Part shown: positions 32,490 to 41,498 of the stretch, one piece after another | How positions within the stretch are numbered: position 1 is the stretch's first letter | How the letters are laid out: each line of letters begins with the position of its first letter | Assembly (NCBI GenBank): GCA_913055785.1 | Contig: CAJXLJ010000007.1 | Coordinates: 1-64,000 of the forward strand | Reading direction: 5' to 3' | Source: an uncultured Parvularculaceae bacterium | GTDB taxonomy: Bacteria > Pseudomonadota > Alphaproteobacteria > Caulobacterales > Parvularculaceae | Length of the DNA stretch: 64,000 nt | The notes under the pieces: generated by a model | What the model was told of the DNA's origin: nothing | Database searches by the model: none | Seen by the model: the letters and a program-made list of their open reading frames with translations, nothing else | Translations under genes and position numbers: made by a program

Positions 32490-33128
32490 TCACACGGATA
32501 AGGCGAGAAACGCTTGCGCGCCGTAATAGAGCGGCAGGCCCCAGACCTTGTTTGCAAAGCCCGGGCGGACGAACTGGTCGCGGGCGACAGCGATGTCGGA
32601 GACGGCGAAACCGACCGCGCCGAATACAGCGATCCAGTATGGCGCGCCGCCAGTTGGCGAGGTGGTGGCGAAACTCATTACCGTCATGACGCCGATGATG
32701 ACGCAATAGGCGGCGACCGGCAGGCGGAAAGCGCCAAGATGCGGCCACAACCATCGAAGGATCAGGCTGAACGAAACCGCGACCGCCGCTGCGGCGCCGG
32801 CGGCCAAAGCCGTCAGGCCAGCGCTGATCGTGAAGAAAGCCGCGATATAGGCTGCATGGCCGAGGGCGAAAGCGCCCATACCGGCGAGGAACGTCCGGTC
32901 GGATTTGGGGATCAGGAGAATATCGCCGAGCATGCACAGGGCGAGCCCCGCCGTCACCGCCTGACCGTAGGCGCTGTCGAGCCCGCCGGCGTCGAGCGCG
33001 AGGACAACGAAGGCGAGCGACGCCGCCGGCTTGGCGAGCCATTTAAGCCCCGTCAGCCGCTGTTTTTCAGCCCACAGGAGAGCGGCGACAGCCAGAGCGC
33101 AGAAGATGACAAGGGCGATTGCAGCCAT
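32490..33128 (-). CDS. Lysoplasmalogenase family protein (YhhN)
   Basis: A 212-residue membrane protein with about eight hydrophobic segments. YhhN-family signatures are KWLAKPAASLAFVVLAL, ALCMLGDILLIPKSDRTFLAGMGAFALGHAAYIAAF and FAVSDIAVARDQFV, whose acidic residues (Asp in LGD, SD) are thought to be catalytic. Family members hydrolyse the vinyl-ether bond of lysoplasmalogens or related lipids; bacterial substrates are poorly known. No operon partner is evident. Confidence 0.88.
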   Translation of the reverse strand: MAAIALVIFCALAVAALLWAEKQRLTGLKWLAKPAASLAFVVLALDAGGLDSAYGQAVTAGLALCMLGDILLIPKSDRTFLAGMGAFALGHAAYIAAFFTISAGLTALAAGAAAAVAVSFSLILRWLWPHLGAFRLPVAAYCVIIGVMTVMSFATTSPTGGAPYWIAVFGAVGFAVSDIAVARDQFVRPGFANKVWGLPLYYGAQAFLALSV

Positions 33129-33243
33129 AAATCGGGTTTCCTAACACCGGCGCAGCGAGGGGCGCCGGGCCTCATGGCTTTTTATGGTGATTTTTGCCAA
33201 AACCGCCCAAGACCACGGCCATAAGAACAGAAAGAGACGCAGG

Positions 33244-34923
33244 ATGGATAATACAAGCCTCGAACGCGAGGCCATGGAATTCGACGTCGTGATCGTCGGG
33301 GCGGGGCCCGCAGGCCTTTCCGCCGCCATTCGCCTGAAGCAGCTTGAGGCTGAAAAAGGCAATGAAATCAACGTGGTGGTTGTGGAAAAAGGCTCCGAGG
33401 TCGGCGCTCACATTCTCTCCGGCGCGGTGCTTGATCCGGCGGGCCTCGATCGGCTTTTCCCCGACTGGCGCAATATGGGCGCGCCAGTCTCCGTGCCGGT
33501 GGCATCGGAAAGTTTCAAAATCCTGGGCGCTTCAGGCTCGATTCCGCTCCCGGTTTTCGCCATGCCGCCAATGGTCAAGAACCATGGCTGTTATGTGGTT
33601 TCCATGGGCAATGTCTGCCGCTGGCTCGCTGAGCAGGCGGAAGGTCTCGGCGTTGAAATCTATCCCTCCATGGCGGCTTCGCAGCTTCTCTTCCGCGATG
33701 ACGGTTCGGTGCGCGGCGTGGTCGTCGGCGAGATGGGGATTGGCCGCGACGGGGAGAAGAAAGATTCCTATGAGCCCGGCATGGAGCTCGTCGGCAAGTA
33801 TGTGCTGATCGCCGAAGGCGTGCGCGGATCGCTCGCCAAACAGCTGATAGCGCATTACGGCCTCGATAAAGACAGCGAGCCGCAGAAATACGGCATCGGC
33901 CTGAAGGAACTCTGGGAGATCGATCCGGCGAAATCCCGCCCCGGTCATGTGCAGCACACCTTCGGCTGGCCGCTCGACAACAGCACCGGCGGCGGCTCCT
34001 TCTGTTATCACTATGACGACAATACAATTGCGCTCGGGTTCGTTGTTCACCTCAATTACAAAAATCCGTATCTTTATCCGTATGGGGAGTTTCAGAAATT
34101 CAAGACCCATCCGGAAATCGCCGGCTTGCTCGAAGGCGGCAAACGCATCGCTTACGGCTCGCGGGCGATTACCGAGGGCGGCTATCAATCAGTGCCGGAA
34201 CTGGTGTTCCCCGGCGGTGCGCTGATCGGCTGCTCGGCGGGGTTCGTCAACGTGCCGCGCATCAAGGGCAATCACAACGCGATGCTCACCGGGATGATGG
34301 CTGCGGAGGCCGCTTTTGACGCGGTCGCCGCGGGACGCGAGGGCGATGCGCTCGACGCCTACGCCGCGGCCTATGACGCTTCCCCGGTCAAGGCGGAGCT
34401 CAAAAAAGCGCGCAACGCGAAACCGCTATGGACCCGTTTCGGAACGCTTCTCGGCGGCGTCGCCTTCGCCGGGCTCGATCTGTGGACCAACACGATCATT
34501 CCGGGCTTTTCGATTTTCGGCACGCTCGGCCACGGCAAGACCGATGCGGCCGCCACCGAGCCGGCTGAAAAGCACAAGCCGATCGACTATCCGAAGCCCG
34601 ATGGAACGCTCGCCTTCGACCGTCTCACCAATGTCTCGTTCTCGGCCACCAATCATGAAGAAGACCAGCCGGTTCACCTGAAGCTTAAGGATCCGTCAAT
34701 TCCGATCGGCGTTAATCTGCCGGTCTATGCAGAGCCCGCGCAGCGTTACTGCCCGGCGGGCGTTTATGAAGTCGTCACTGAAGAGGGCGGCGCCGATCCG
34801 AGGTTTCAGATCAATGCGCAAAACTGCGTCCATTGTAAGACTTGCGATATCAAGGACCCGTCCCAAAATATCACCTGGACGACGCCGGAAGGCGGCGGCG
34901 GGCCGAACTATCCGAATATGTAA
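33244..34923 (+). CDS. Electron transfer flavoprotein-ubiquinone oxidoreductase
   Basis: A 559-residue inner-membrane-associated flavoprotein that passes electrons from ETF (fatty-acid and amino-acid dehydrogenases) to ubiquinone. The FAD-binding GAGPAG lies at 19-24. The C-terminal ferredoxin-like domain ligates a [4Fe-4S] cluster through Cys503 (RYCPAGVYE) and Cys528, Cys531, Cys534 (NCVHCKTCDIKDP). ATG 33244 was chosen, preceded by a purine-rich AGAGACGCAGG stretch; a 20-codon extension upstream is basic and unlike the family. Confidence 0.95.
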   Translation: MDNTSLEREAMEFDVVIVGAGPAGLSAAIRLKQLEAEKGNEINVVVVEKGSEVGAHILSGAVLDPAGLDRLFPDWRNMGAPVSVPVASESFKILGASGSIPLPVFAMPPMVKNHGCYVVSMGNVCRWLAEQAEGLGVEIYPSMAASQLLFRDDGSVRGVVVGEMGIGRDGEKKDSYEPGMELVGKYVLIAEGVRGSLAKQLIAHYGLDKDSEPQKYGIGLKELWEIDPAKSRPGHVQHTFGWPLDNSTGGGSFCYHYDDNTIALGFVVHLNYKNPYLYPYGEFQKFKTHPEIAGLLEGGKRIAYGSRAITEGGYQSVPELVFPGGALIGCSAGFVNVPRIKGNHNAMLTGMMAAEAAFDAVAAGREGDALDAYAAAYDASPVKAELKKARNAKPLWTRFGTLLGGVAFAGLDLWTNTIIPGFSIFGTLGHGKTDAAATEPAEKHKPIDYPKPDGTLAFDRLTNVSFSATNHEEDQPVHLKLKDPSIPIGVNLPVYAEPAQRYCPAGVYEVVTEEGGADPRFQINAQNCVHCKTCDIKDPSQNITWTTPEGGGGPNYPNM

Positions 34924-34934
34924 GGAACTTTCCG

Positions 34935-36659
34935 TTGCGCATTAATCTGGCCTCCCTGTCCATCCTCGCTGTCGCCGCTTTCGCCGGCGGATGCGTTCGT
35001 TATGCGCCGGAAGACACGGTTGTCGGCGATTATCTTTCGGGCCGCCTCGCCGCCAAGGAGAACGATCTGCCGGCGGCGGCGCGGGCTTTCTCGAGCGCAC
35101 ATGCAGAGGCTCCGGGATCGGTCGATATTTTGCGCGAGGCGTTTTTCTTCCGTATGGCGTCCGGCGATGTCGATGGCGCAATGCCCTATGCGGAAAAGAT
35201 CGTCGACATAGACAAAGCTGATGACGGCCTTGCGTCGATTGCGCTCGCTGCACATGCAATCAAGTCAGGCGAATATGCGCGCGCGCGTTCCTATCTCGAT
35301 CGGCGGGCCCAGGCGATTTATCTTGCGCCGACGGCGAACATTCTGCGGGCCTGGTCGCTTGAGGCGACGAGCGGGCCGGGTGCGGCGCTGGCCTCTCTGC
35401 GCGACCAGGCGGGCGAAGAATACAAGGGATTTTACCCCCTCCATCAGGCGATGCTGTCTGAAAAGGCGGGCCGTCTCGAAGAGGCGCGCAACGCCTATCA
35501 GCTTTCGGTCATGACCTCTTACGGCGCCATCGAAGCGGCGGCCTATGGCGAGTTCCTGCATCGGTCGGGGGACGAAGCAGCAGCGCGCGAGTTCTTCGAA
35601 CTGCTCGACGGGGAGGGCGGTCCCGCCCATCTCGCTGCGAGCGTCGGTCTGGCGCAGCTTGAAGCCGGGCGGCCCGGCATGCGCTTCGCCAGCGTCACCC
35701 CTGAACGAGGCGCGGCGCTTGCGGTTTTCGCGCTTTCGAACGGAGTCTTGCAACAGACGGCGTCTCAGCGCGAGGCGGCTGAAAAAGCCGGCTTCCGCAT
35801 GCGCGATCCGAATTACAATATGCCATTGGTGCTGACGCAGCTTGCGATCTATCTCGATCCGGATTTTGTCGACGCGCGCCGCCTCGCCGGCTCGATACTC
35901 AATTTCTACGGCGATCATGAACGCGCGATCGCGATGTTGCGCGGGGTTGATCCGTCCTCGCCCTATTTCGAACGCTCGCGCATTGAAATCGCCAGCGCCC
36001 TCAATGCGCTGGGGCGCACTGAAGAGGCCGCCGCCGCGCTTCGCGAAGCGGCCCGCATGAAGCCGGGCGCCGTCGAGGCAAGGCTCGCGCTTGCCGAGCT
36101 CTATGCCTTTCAGGAACGCTATGCGGACGCCGTCAAGGTGCTTGATGCTCTCATCGCCGAAACGCCTGACGCATCGCCGGCGGACGCCTGGCGAATGCAC
36201 CTTTCACGCGGCGCCGCGCTAATTGAAGTCGGGGAATGGCCGCGTGCGGAAGTAGACTTGAAACGCGCCGTCGAGATCGCGCCTGAAGAAGCCTCGGCGC
36301 TCAACTATCTCGGATATTCATGGGCGGAGCGCGGCGAAAATCTCGAAGAGGCTTTCGAGCTCATCGAAAAGGCGATTTCTCTTGAGCCGAACTCCGGGGC
36401 GATTATCGACAGTCTCGGCTGGGCTCATTACCAGCTTGGCGATTACAAGGTCGCGGTGGGGCACCTGGAACACGCCGCCTCGCTTGAGCCGGGCGACCCG
36501 ACGATCACCGATCATCTGGGCGACGTTTACTGGCGTTTGGGACGCGAGATCGAAGCGCAGTATCAATGGCGCCGCGTTCTCGAACTCGAACCGAACGACC
36601 GGCTCAAAACCGCGGTTGAAGAAAAGCTCGCGGGCGGTCTGCCGGAAACCGGCGAATAA
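34935..36659 (+). CDS. TPR-repeat lipoprotein
   Basis: A 574-residue lipoprotein. The TTG start at 34935 follows AAGGAAC by 7 nt and opens a signal peptide with lipobox AFAGGC (Cys20); the longer frame upstream overlaps the ETF-QO gene. Many tetratricopeptide-like helical pairs follow, clearest toward the C-terminus (ALNYLGYSWAERGENLEEAFELIEKAISLEPNSGAIIDSLGWAHYQLGDYKVAVGHLEHAASLEPGDPTITDHLGDVYWRLGR). Comparable TPR proteins sit between ETF-QO and ispE in other alphaproteobacteria. The role is unknown. It overlaps ispE by 1 nt. Confidence 0.85.
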   Translation: MRINLASLSILAVAAFAGGCVRYAPEDTVVGDYLSGRLAAKENDLPAAARAFSSAHAEAPGSVDILREAFFFRMASGDVDGAMPYAEKIVDIDKADDGLASIALAAHAIKSGEYARARSYLDRRAQAIYLAPTANILRAWSLEATSGPGAALASLRDQAGEEYKGFYPLHQAMLSEKAGRLEEARNAYQLSVMTSYGAIEAAAYGEFLHRSGDEAAAREFFELLDGEGGPAHLAASVGLAQLEAGRPGMRFASVTPERGAALAVFALSNGVLQQTASQREAAEKAGFRMRDPNYNMPLVLTQLAIYLDPDFVDARRLAGSILNFYGDHERAIAMLRGVDPSSPYFERSRIEIASALNALGRTEEAAAALREAARMKPGAVEARLALAELYAFQERYADAVKVLDALIAETPDASPADAWRMHLSRGAALIEVGEWPRAEVDLKRAVEIAPEEASALNYLGYSWAERGENLEEAFELIEKAISLEPNSGAIIDSLGWAHYQLGDYKVAVGHLEHAASLEPGDPTITDHLGDVYWRLGREIEAQYQWRRVLELEPNDRLKTAVEEKLAGGLPETGE

Positions 36660-37525
36660 TGATCACCGAGAAGGCGCCGGCGAAGCTCAATCTTTATTTG
36701 CATGTCGGCGCCGTGCGCGATGACGGCCTTCACGACTTAAGAAGTCTTTTTGTTTTCACCGAAGACGGCGACCGCGTCAGCGCCGCGCCGGGGGACGCGG
36801 TGACCCTCGAGATCGCCGGACCTTTCGCGGCGGCGCTTCGCCCGTTTCCGGTCGAGGACAATCTTGTCGTGAAGGCGGCGCGCCTCCTTAAGGAAGAGTG
36901 CGGTGTCGGCGCGGGCGCGGCCCTGCGTCTTGAGAAAAACCTGCCTGTCGCGGCGGGGATCGGCGGCGGTTCCGCCGATGCGGCGGCGGCGCTGCGCGCG
37001 CTGCAAAAGCTGTGGGCGGTCGAGCTCCCGGCTGAAAGGCTTGAAGCGCTCGCCTTTCGTCTCGGCGCCGACGTGCCCGCGTGTCTTTCAGGAGCGCCGG
37101 TCGATGTGTCCGGCGCCGGCGAGACGCTGTCGCCCGGTCCTGAACTGCCGCCGCTTTGGGCATGCCTTGTCAATTCGGGAATTGAGATGCCGACTGGCCC
37201 GGTCTTTCGCGCCTACGACGCAGCGCATCCGGCGCCCGCGGTCCCCTCGGCGCCGCGCCTGCGCGACGCATCCTGTGAGGCGGTTGCGGCGCTGATGAGG
37301 GAGAGCCGGAACGATTTAGAGCGGGCGGCGTTGGAACTCGCGCCGCAAATCCGCGACATGCTCGACGCGCTAGGCCAGACGCCGGGGGTCATTGCGGCGC
37401 GCATGTCCGGCAGCGGCGCCACCTGTTTCGCGCTCTACAAGGCGCATGACGAAGCAAAGGCGGCGGCGGAAGCGATGCGCGCGCGAAGCTGGTGGGCGAT
37501 GGCCTCGAAACTGATCGCTGACTAG
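36659..37525 (+). CDS. ispE: 4-diphosphocytidyl-2-C-methyl-D-erythritol kinase
   Basis: A 288-residue GHMP kinase of the non-mevalonate isoprenoid pathway. The N-terminal APAKLNLYLHV, the glycine-rich ATP loop PVAAGIGGGSADAAAALRAL (~96-115), LGADVPACLSG and the C-terminal ARMSGSGATCFALY are all present. It overlaps the TPR lipoprotein stop (TAATG). The pathway product feeds the polyprenyl diphosphate synthase encoded nearby at 38658. Confidence 0.95.
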   Translation: MITEKAPAKLNLYLHVGAVRDDGLHDLRSLFVFTEDGDRVSAAPGDAVTLEIAGPFAAALRPFPVEDNLVVKAARLLKEECGVGAGAALRLEKNLPVAAGIGGGSADAAAALRALQKLWAVELPAERLEALAFRLGADVPACLSGAPVDVSGAGETLSPGPELPPLWACLVNSGIEMPTGPVFRAYDAAHPAPAVPSAPRLRDASCEAVAALMRESRNDLERAALELAPQIRDMLDALGQTPGVIAARMSGSGATCFALYKAHDEAKAAAEAMRARSWWAMASKLIAD

Positions 37526-37578
37526 GCTATAGGCGACGCGCAGCCCGCTGGATTCGCCCGGCGCTATGGAGATTGTTC

Positions 37579-38712
37579 ATGTCCCCGGCTCTCGACGCGC
37601 CGCTTGTTCTGGCTATCGCAGTCATTCTCACATTGGTGACGGCGCTTTCCCTGAGCCGGCTTGTGATGAACGCCAAGCTGCTGCCCGATAAACCGAATGC
37701 GCGGTCGAGCCATGAGCAGGTGACCTCGCGGGCGGGGGGTGTCGGGATTTTCGCCGCCTGGCTCGCCGGCGCGCTCGTTCTCGCCGTCGCGGCGGGCGGC
37801 CCGGTGCTCGCCGTTTTTATTGTTAAATTATCATCGCTCGCGCTGCTCGCCTTCCTGGTGGGGCTCGCTGACGACAAATGGGCGCTGAGCCCCTTGTGGA
37901 AGTTCTCAGGCCAGCTCGCCTGCGCGTCTCTTTTCGCCTGGAGTTTCGCGCCGCTGGCGAATGCGCCGCTGCCGTTTCTCGGCGAGAGCGCGCTCGGCCC
38001 TTACGGGGTCGCCGTCACGGTCCTGTGGATTGTCGGCTTCATGAATTTCTTCAACTTCATGGACGGGCTCAACGGCATCGCGGCGGGAACGGCGTCTACG
38101 GGGCTTGTCGCGTTTGCGGTCATCGCCGGTTTTTCCGGCGCTGTCGCACCAGCCGCCGCAGCGCTCCTGCTGGCGGTCGCCTGTTTCGGATTCCTGCCGG
38201 CGAACCTCGCCAAGGGACGGCTCTTCATGGGCGACAGCGGCAGTCAGGCGATCAGCTTTATCATCGCCGCGCTCGGGATTTACGCCGCCAATGTTTCGGA
38301 TGGCGCGGTCAGCGCGCTTGTCATGCCGACGATATTCCTGCCCTTTTTGTTCGACACGATCTGGACCCTCGCAGACCGCATGCGCCGCGGTCAGGCGCTT
38401 CTCGTCGGTCATCGCGAACACAACTACCAGCTCTTGAACAGGCTTGGATACTCCCATGCGAAAGTCGCCGCGCTCTATGTGGCGCTGACCGCGCTCGCTT
38501 CGACGGCGGCGATCTTGATGCTGACTTTGGCGCCGGGCGATCAGTGGATTGCGCCGGCTGTGCTGACGGCGCTGTTCCTCATCGCCGCTGTTCTCATTCA
38601 CCGGCAGGCTGCGCGGGCCGGACTGTTCGCCAATAAGGAAAAAGCTTTTACGCCTCGTCAGGACGCGCGCGAGACGGACGTCGCCGCAAGCTCGGCGAGC
38701 GCCGCCGAATAA
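37579..38712 (+). CDS. Glycosyltransferase family 4 / polyprenyl-phosphate sugar-1-phosphate transferase (WecA/MraY-like)
   Basis: A 377-residue integral membrane enzyme with about ten hydrophobic segments. Family motifs are GLADDKW, NFFNFMDGLNGIAAG, the DSGS loop (LFMGDSGSQAISF) and HREHNYQLL. It attaches a sugar-phosphate (for example GlcNAc-1-P) to undecaprenyl phosphate, starting an O-antigen, capsule or teichoic-like polymer; it is not MraY proper, which sits in the mur cluster. GGAG lies 7 nt before ATG 37579. Its last 55 nt overlap the convergent polyprenyl synthase gene. Confidence 0.9.
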   Translation: MSPALDAPLVLAIAVILTLVTALSLSRLVMNAKLLPDKPNARSSHEQVTSRAGGVGIFAAWLAGALVLAVAAGGPVLAVFIVKLSSLALLAFLVGLADDKWALSPLWKFSGQLACASLFAWSFAPLANAPLPFLGESALGPYGVAVTVLWIVGFMNFFNFMDGLNGIAAGTASTGLVAFAVIAGFSGAVAPAAAALLLAVACFGFLPANLAKGRLFMGDSGSQAISFIIAALGIYAANVSDGAVSALVMPTIFLPFLFDTIWTLADRMRRGQALLVGHREHNYQLLNRLGYSHAKVAALYVALTALASTAAILMLTLAPGDQWIAPAVLTALFLIAAVLIHRQAARAGLFANKEKAFTPRQDARETDVAASSASAAE

Positions 38713-39698
38713 GCGTTTTCCGGCGTTTTCAAAAGATCGGCGAGCGCGCGCTCGGCGTAGCGCCGCGCGCAGGATAGCGTATCGGCGACGGCGTCATCCC
38801 GGCGCATCAGTTCATGGGCGCGTTCGAAATCGCCGTCGTTCTGGCGGCCTTCGGAAATGACGCGCCGCCAGAAGGATTTCTCTTCGGGCTTGGCGCGGGC
38901 GACGGCGTAAACCACCGGAAGCGTCATCTTGCCCTCGCGGAAATCGTCTCCGACGCTCTTGCCGAGTTCGGCTTCAAAGCCCGCATAGTCGAGCGCGTCA
39001 TCGATTAGCTGGTAGGCGACGCCGAGATGATAACCGTAACGGCGCAGCGCGTTGACCTGCGTTTCGTCGCCGTCCGCGATCAGCGCGCCGGATTGCGATG
39101 CGGCTGCGAACAGCGCGGCGGTCTTCGCCTCGACGACCGCGAGATACATGTCGAAGGTCGTGTCGATGTTTTTCTGGGTCGCGAGCTGAAGCACTTCGCC
39201 CTCGGCGATAACGCCCGATGCGCGCGAGAGCACCTTCAGTACGTCGAGATTTTTCGCGGCGACCATCAGCTCGAAAGCGCGGGAGAAAATGTAATCGCCG
39301 ACAAGGACGCTTTCCTTGTTGCCCCATATCGTGTTCGCGGTCTCGGCGCCGCGCCGAAGCGCCGAGTCGTCGACGACATCGTCATGGAGCAGGGTTGCGC
39401 CGTGAATGAGTTCGACGGCGGCGGCGAGCTTGACGTGATCGTCGCCGTCAAAATCGAGCAACCGCGCCGCGGCCAGCGTCAGCATCGGCCGGATGCGTTT
39501 GCCGCCTGAATTGATGAGATGGCCGGCGAGATCCGGAATGAGGTGGACCTCGGAGTCCATCCGGGCGAGAATCTGGGCGTTAACCGCCTCGAGATCGCCC
39601 GCCAGCAGGTCGCGCATGGCCGCGACTGCTTCAGGAAACCCCTTCGCGCCGCTCAACCCGGCGTCTTGTTCGGCGATGGCTGTCAGCGTCGGAGACAA
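38658..39698 (-). CDS. ispB: Polyprenyl (octaprenyl) diphosphate synthase
   Basis: A 346-residue trans-isoprenyl diphosphate synthase. First Asp-rich motif LLHDDVVDD and second LIDDALDY are both intact, with GGKRIRPML and FREGKMTLPVVYA. It makes the long-chain prenyl tail of ubiquinone; chain length cannot be read reliably. No suitable ATG is near, and a TTG at 39698 preceded by AGAGGA fits; the open frame continues upstream across the S49 peptidase gene. It overlaps the WecA-like gene 3' end by 55 nt. Confidence 0.92.
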   Translation of the reverse strand: MSPTLTAIAEQDAGLSGAKGFPEAVAAMRDLLAGDLEAVNAQILARMDSEVHLIPDLAGHLINSGGKRIRPMLTLAAARLLDFDGDDHVKLAAAVELIHGATLLHDDVVDDSALRRGAETANTIWGNKESVLVGDYIFSRAFELMVAAKNLDVLKVLSRASGVIAEGEVLQLATQKNIDTTFDMYLAVVEAKTAALFAAASQSGALIADGDETQVNALRRYGYHLGVAYQLIDDALDYAGFEAELGKSVGDDFREGKMTLPVVYAVARAKPEEKSFWRRVISEGRQNDGDFERAHELMRRDDAVADTLSCARRYAERALADLLKTPENAYSAALAELAATSVSRAS

Positions 39699-39839
39699 TG
39701 CGTCCTCTGGCCCAAAACGTCGGCGCAGATTGGGGGCTGGGCGCGCGCCGGTCAAGCGGGACGGGCCCTTCGCCGGGGCGGCTTTTTGGCGCTGAATGTC
39801 TGTTCTGCAATTGAAGCGGGCGCGCTGGCGGCCTATTTC

Positions 39840-40733
39840 ATGGCGATGCCAGAAGAAACATCGATTATACAGAAAATATGGCGCGCGCTGCCCTTTGTCG
39901 GCGGCGGCGAGCTGGTCGTCACCGTGGTTGAGCTCAATGGGGTGATCGGCGGCGGCGGTCCCGGTCGCAAGGGGCTCACGCTGCAGCGTCTTGAAAAATC
40001 CATCGAGGCCGCGTTCAAACCGTCGAAGCTGTCCGCTGTGGCGCTGGCGATCAATTCGCCCGGCGGTTCGCCGGTGCAGTCGCGGTTGATCTTCAACATG
40101 ATCCGCAGGCTGGCGCGCGAAAAGGATATTCCCGTCATTGCATTTATCGAGGATGTAGGCGCGTCTGGCGGCTACATTCTGGCGGCGGCGGGCGATGAGA
40201 TCTACGCCGATGAAAGTTCGATCGTCGGATCGATCGGGGTGATATCCGGCGGTTTCGGTTTTACCGAGGCGATCGCGCGGCTTGGCGTTGAGCGGCGCGT
40301 ACATACCGCCGGCGAGAACAAGTCAACGCTTGATCCGTTCAGGCCGGAAGACCCGGAAGACGTCGCGCGGCTGAAATCCATTCTCGACGAACTCCATCGG
40401 CAATTTATCGATCTCGTTAAGGAACGCCGTCCGGGCAAGCTCGCCGACGACGAGGCGCTCTTTTCCGGCGCGTTCTGGGCGGCGACCAAAGCCAAGGAGC
40501 TGGGGCTTATCGACGGAACCGCTCATCTCGGCGATTTTTTGCGCGCACGCTATGGAAAAGATGTTAGGATCAAACGGATTTCGCCGGAAACCGGATCGCT
40601 GTTGAAAAAGCTGCTTTCCGGGAGCGAAACGGCAGCAGGCGACGGATTCGGCAGCGGGCTGTCGTTAATTGATCCGGACAGGCTGCTCGAAGCCGTCGAA
40701 CGCCGCGCTCTGTGGTCGCGGTTCGGCCTTTAG
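39840..40733 (+). CDS. S49 family peptidase (SppA/SohB-like)
   Basis: A 297-residue ClpP-fold serine peptidase. ALAINSPGGSPVQS and EDVGASGGYILAAAGDEIYADESSIVGSIGVI (the Ser in ASGGY being the nucleophile) are typical of the short SppA/SohB type. It lacks a clear cleavable signal peptide; there is a weakly hydrophobic N-terminus. ATG 39840 was taken, with ATG 39846 as alternative; neither has a strong ribosome-binding site. It probably degrades signal peptides or membrane fragments. Confidence 0.88.
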   Translation: MAMPEETSIIQKIWRALPFVGGGELVVTVVELNGVIGGGGPGRKGLTLQRLEKSIEAAFKPSKLSAVALAINSPGGSPVQSRLIFNMIRRLAREKDIPVIAFIEDVGASGGYILAAAGDEIYADESSIVGSIGVISGGFGFTEAIARLGVERRVHTAGENKSTLDPFRPEDPEDVARLKSILDELHRQFIDLVKERRPGKLADDEALFSGAFWAATKAKELGLIDGTAHLGDFLRARYGKDVRIKRISPETGSLLKKLLSGSETAAGDGFGSGLSLIDPDRLLEAVERRALWSRFGL

Positions 40734-40779
40734 GCGGCGAGCATTGTGCGGCGAGAATTGTAACGGAGGTGATGGTTCG

Positions 40780-40971
40780 ATGGGCGCAGTAACGACATTA
40801 GCCGTAACGCTCGCCGCTGCGGTCGGCGCGGTCGGGGTCTATCGTTTCATCGAACGGCAGAAACGCGAGTTCGGGGAAATTTTTTCGGGCCGCAGCGCTG
40901 ACGCCGGTGGCGAGAAGGTCATCGATTACGAACGCGATCCGGAGAGCGGCGTTTACCGGCCGAAACATTAG
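40780..40971 (+). CDS. Small membrane-anchored hypothetical protein
   Basis: A 63-residue protein. An N-terminal hydrophobic segment (GAVTTLAVTLAAAVGAVGVYRFI) is followed by a charged tail ending in VIDYERDPESGVYRPKH. A strong Shine-Dalgarno (GGAGG at 40765-40769) lies 10 nt before ATG 40780, supporting real translation. The frame runs upstream into the peptidase gene, but that part is a shadow. Its stop overlaps the convergent yjbQ stop. Family unknown. Confidence 0.7.
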   Translation: MGAVTTLAVTLAAAVGAVGVYRFIERQKREFGEIFSGRSADAGGEKVIDYERDPESGVYRPKH

Positions 40972-41378
40972 GCTTCTTTCAAAAAACTCACGACAACGCG
41001 GCGTTGATGGCCGGCGCGGCGATGTTCGAAAACATAAATTCCCTGCCAGATCCCGAGCATCAACGCGCCATTCGCCACCGGAATTGCAAGCGACGTTGCG
41101 GTGAGCGCGGTTTTGATGTGCGCCGGCATGTCGTCAGGACCTTCAGCTGAGTGCGCATAGTCGCCGCCTTCCGGCGCCAGCCGGTCGAAATGATCAATGA
41201 GGTCGCGCCGGACATCGGGATCAGCGTTTTCCTGCACGATGAGCGATGCTGACGTATGCTGAATAAAAAGCTGGACGACGCCGTTTTGCAGATGCGAAGC
41301 GGCGAGCGCCTCTTTGACGGCGTTCGTGATGTCAGTGAGGCTTTTGCCTCGCGTCGCTACCGTGATGATGCTGGGCAT
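40968..41378 (-). CDS. YjbQ family protein (UPF0047; secondary thiamine-phosphate synthase)
   Basis: A 136-residue protein of the YjbQ family with LFIQHTSASLIVQENADPDVRRDL, DDMPAHIK and GIWQGIYVFEHR, where the histidines are thought to bind metal. Weak thiamine-phosphate-synthase activity was reported for some members, but the physiological role remains uncertain. Its stop codon overlaps that of the small membrane protein on the opposite strand. Confidence 0.9.
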   Translation of the reverse strand: MPSIITVATRGKSLTDITNAVKEALAASHLQNGVVQLFIQHTSASLIVQENADPDVRRDLIDHFDRLAPEGGDYAHSAEGPDDMPAHIKTALTATSLAIPVANGALMLGIWQGIYVFEHRRAGHQRRVVVSFLKEA

Positions 41379-41498
41379 GACGTGAAAACTCCTTTATGGC
41401 CCGTGGGTTTCATGGTTAACGGACGACCGTCCGCGCCGCCGGTGGAAATATGATATGAAACGGCGCTGTATGAAATGACGCCGGTTTTGGGAGACGGA

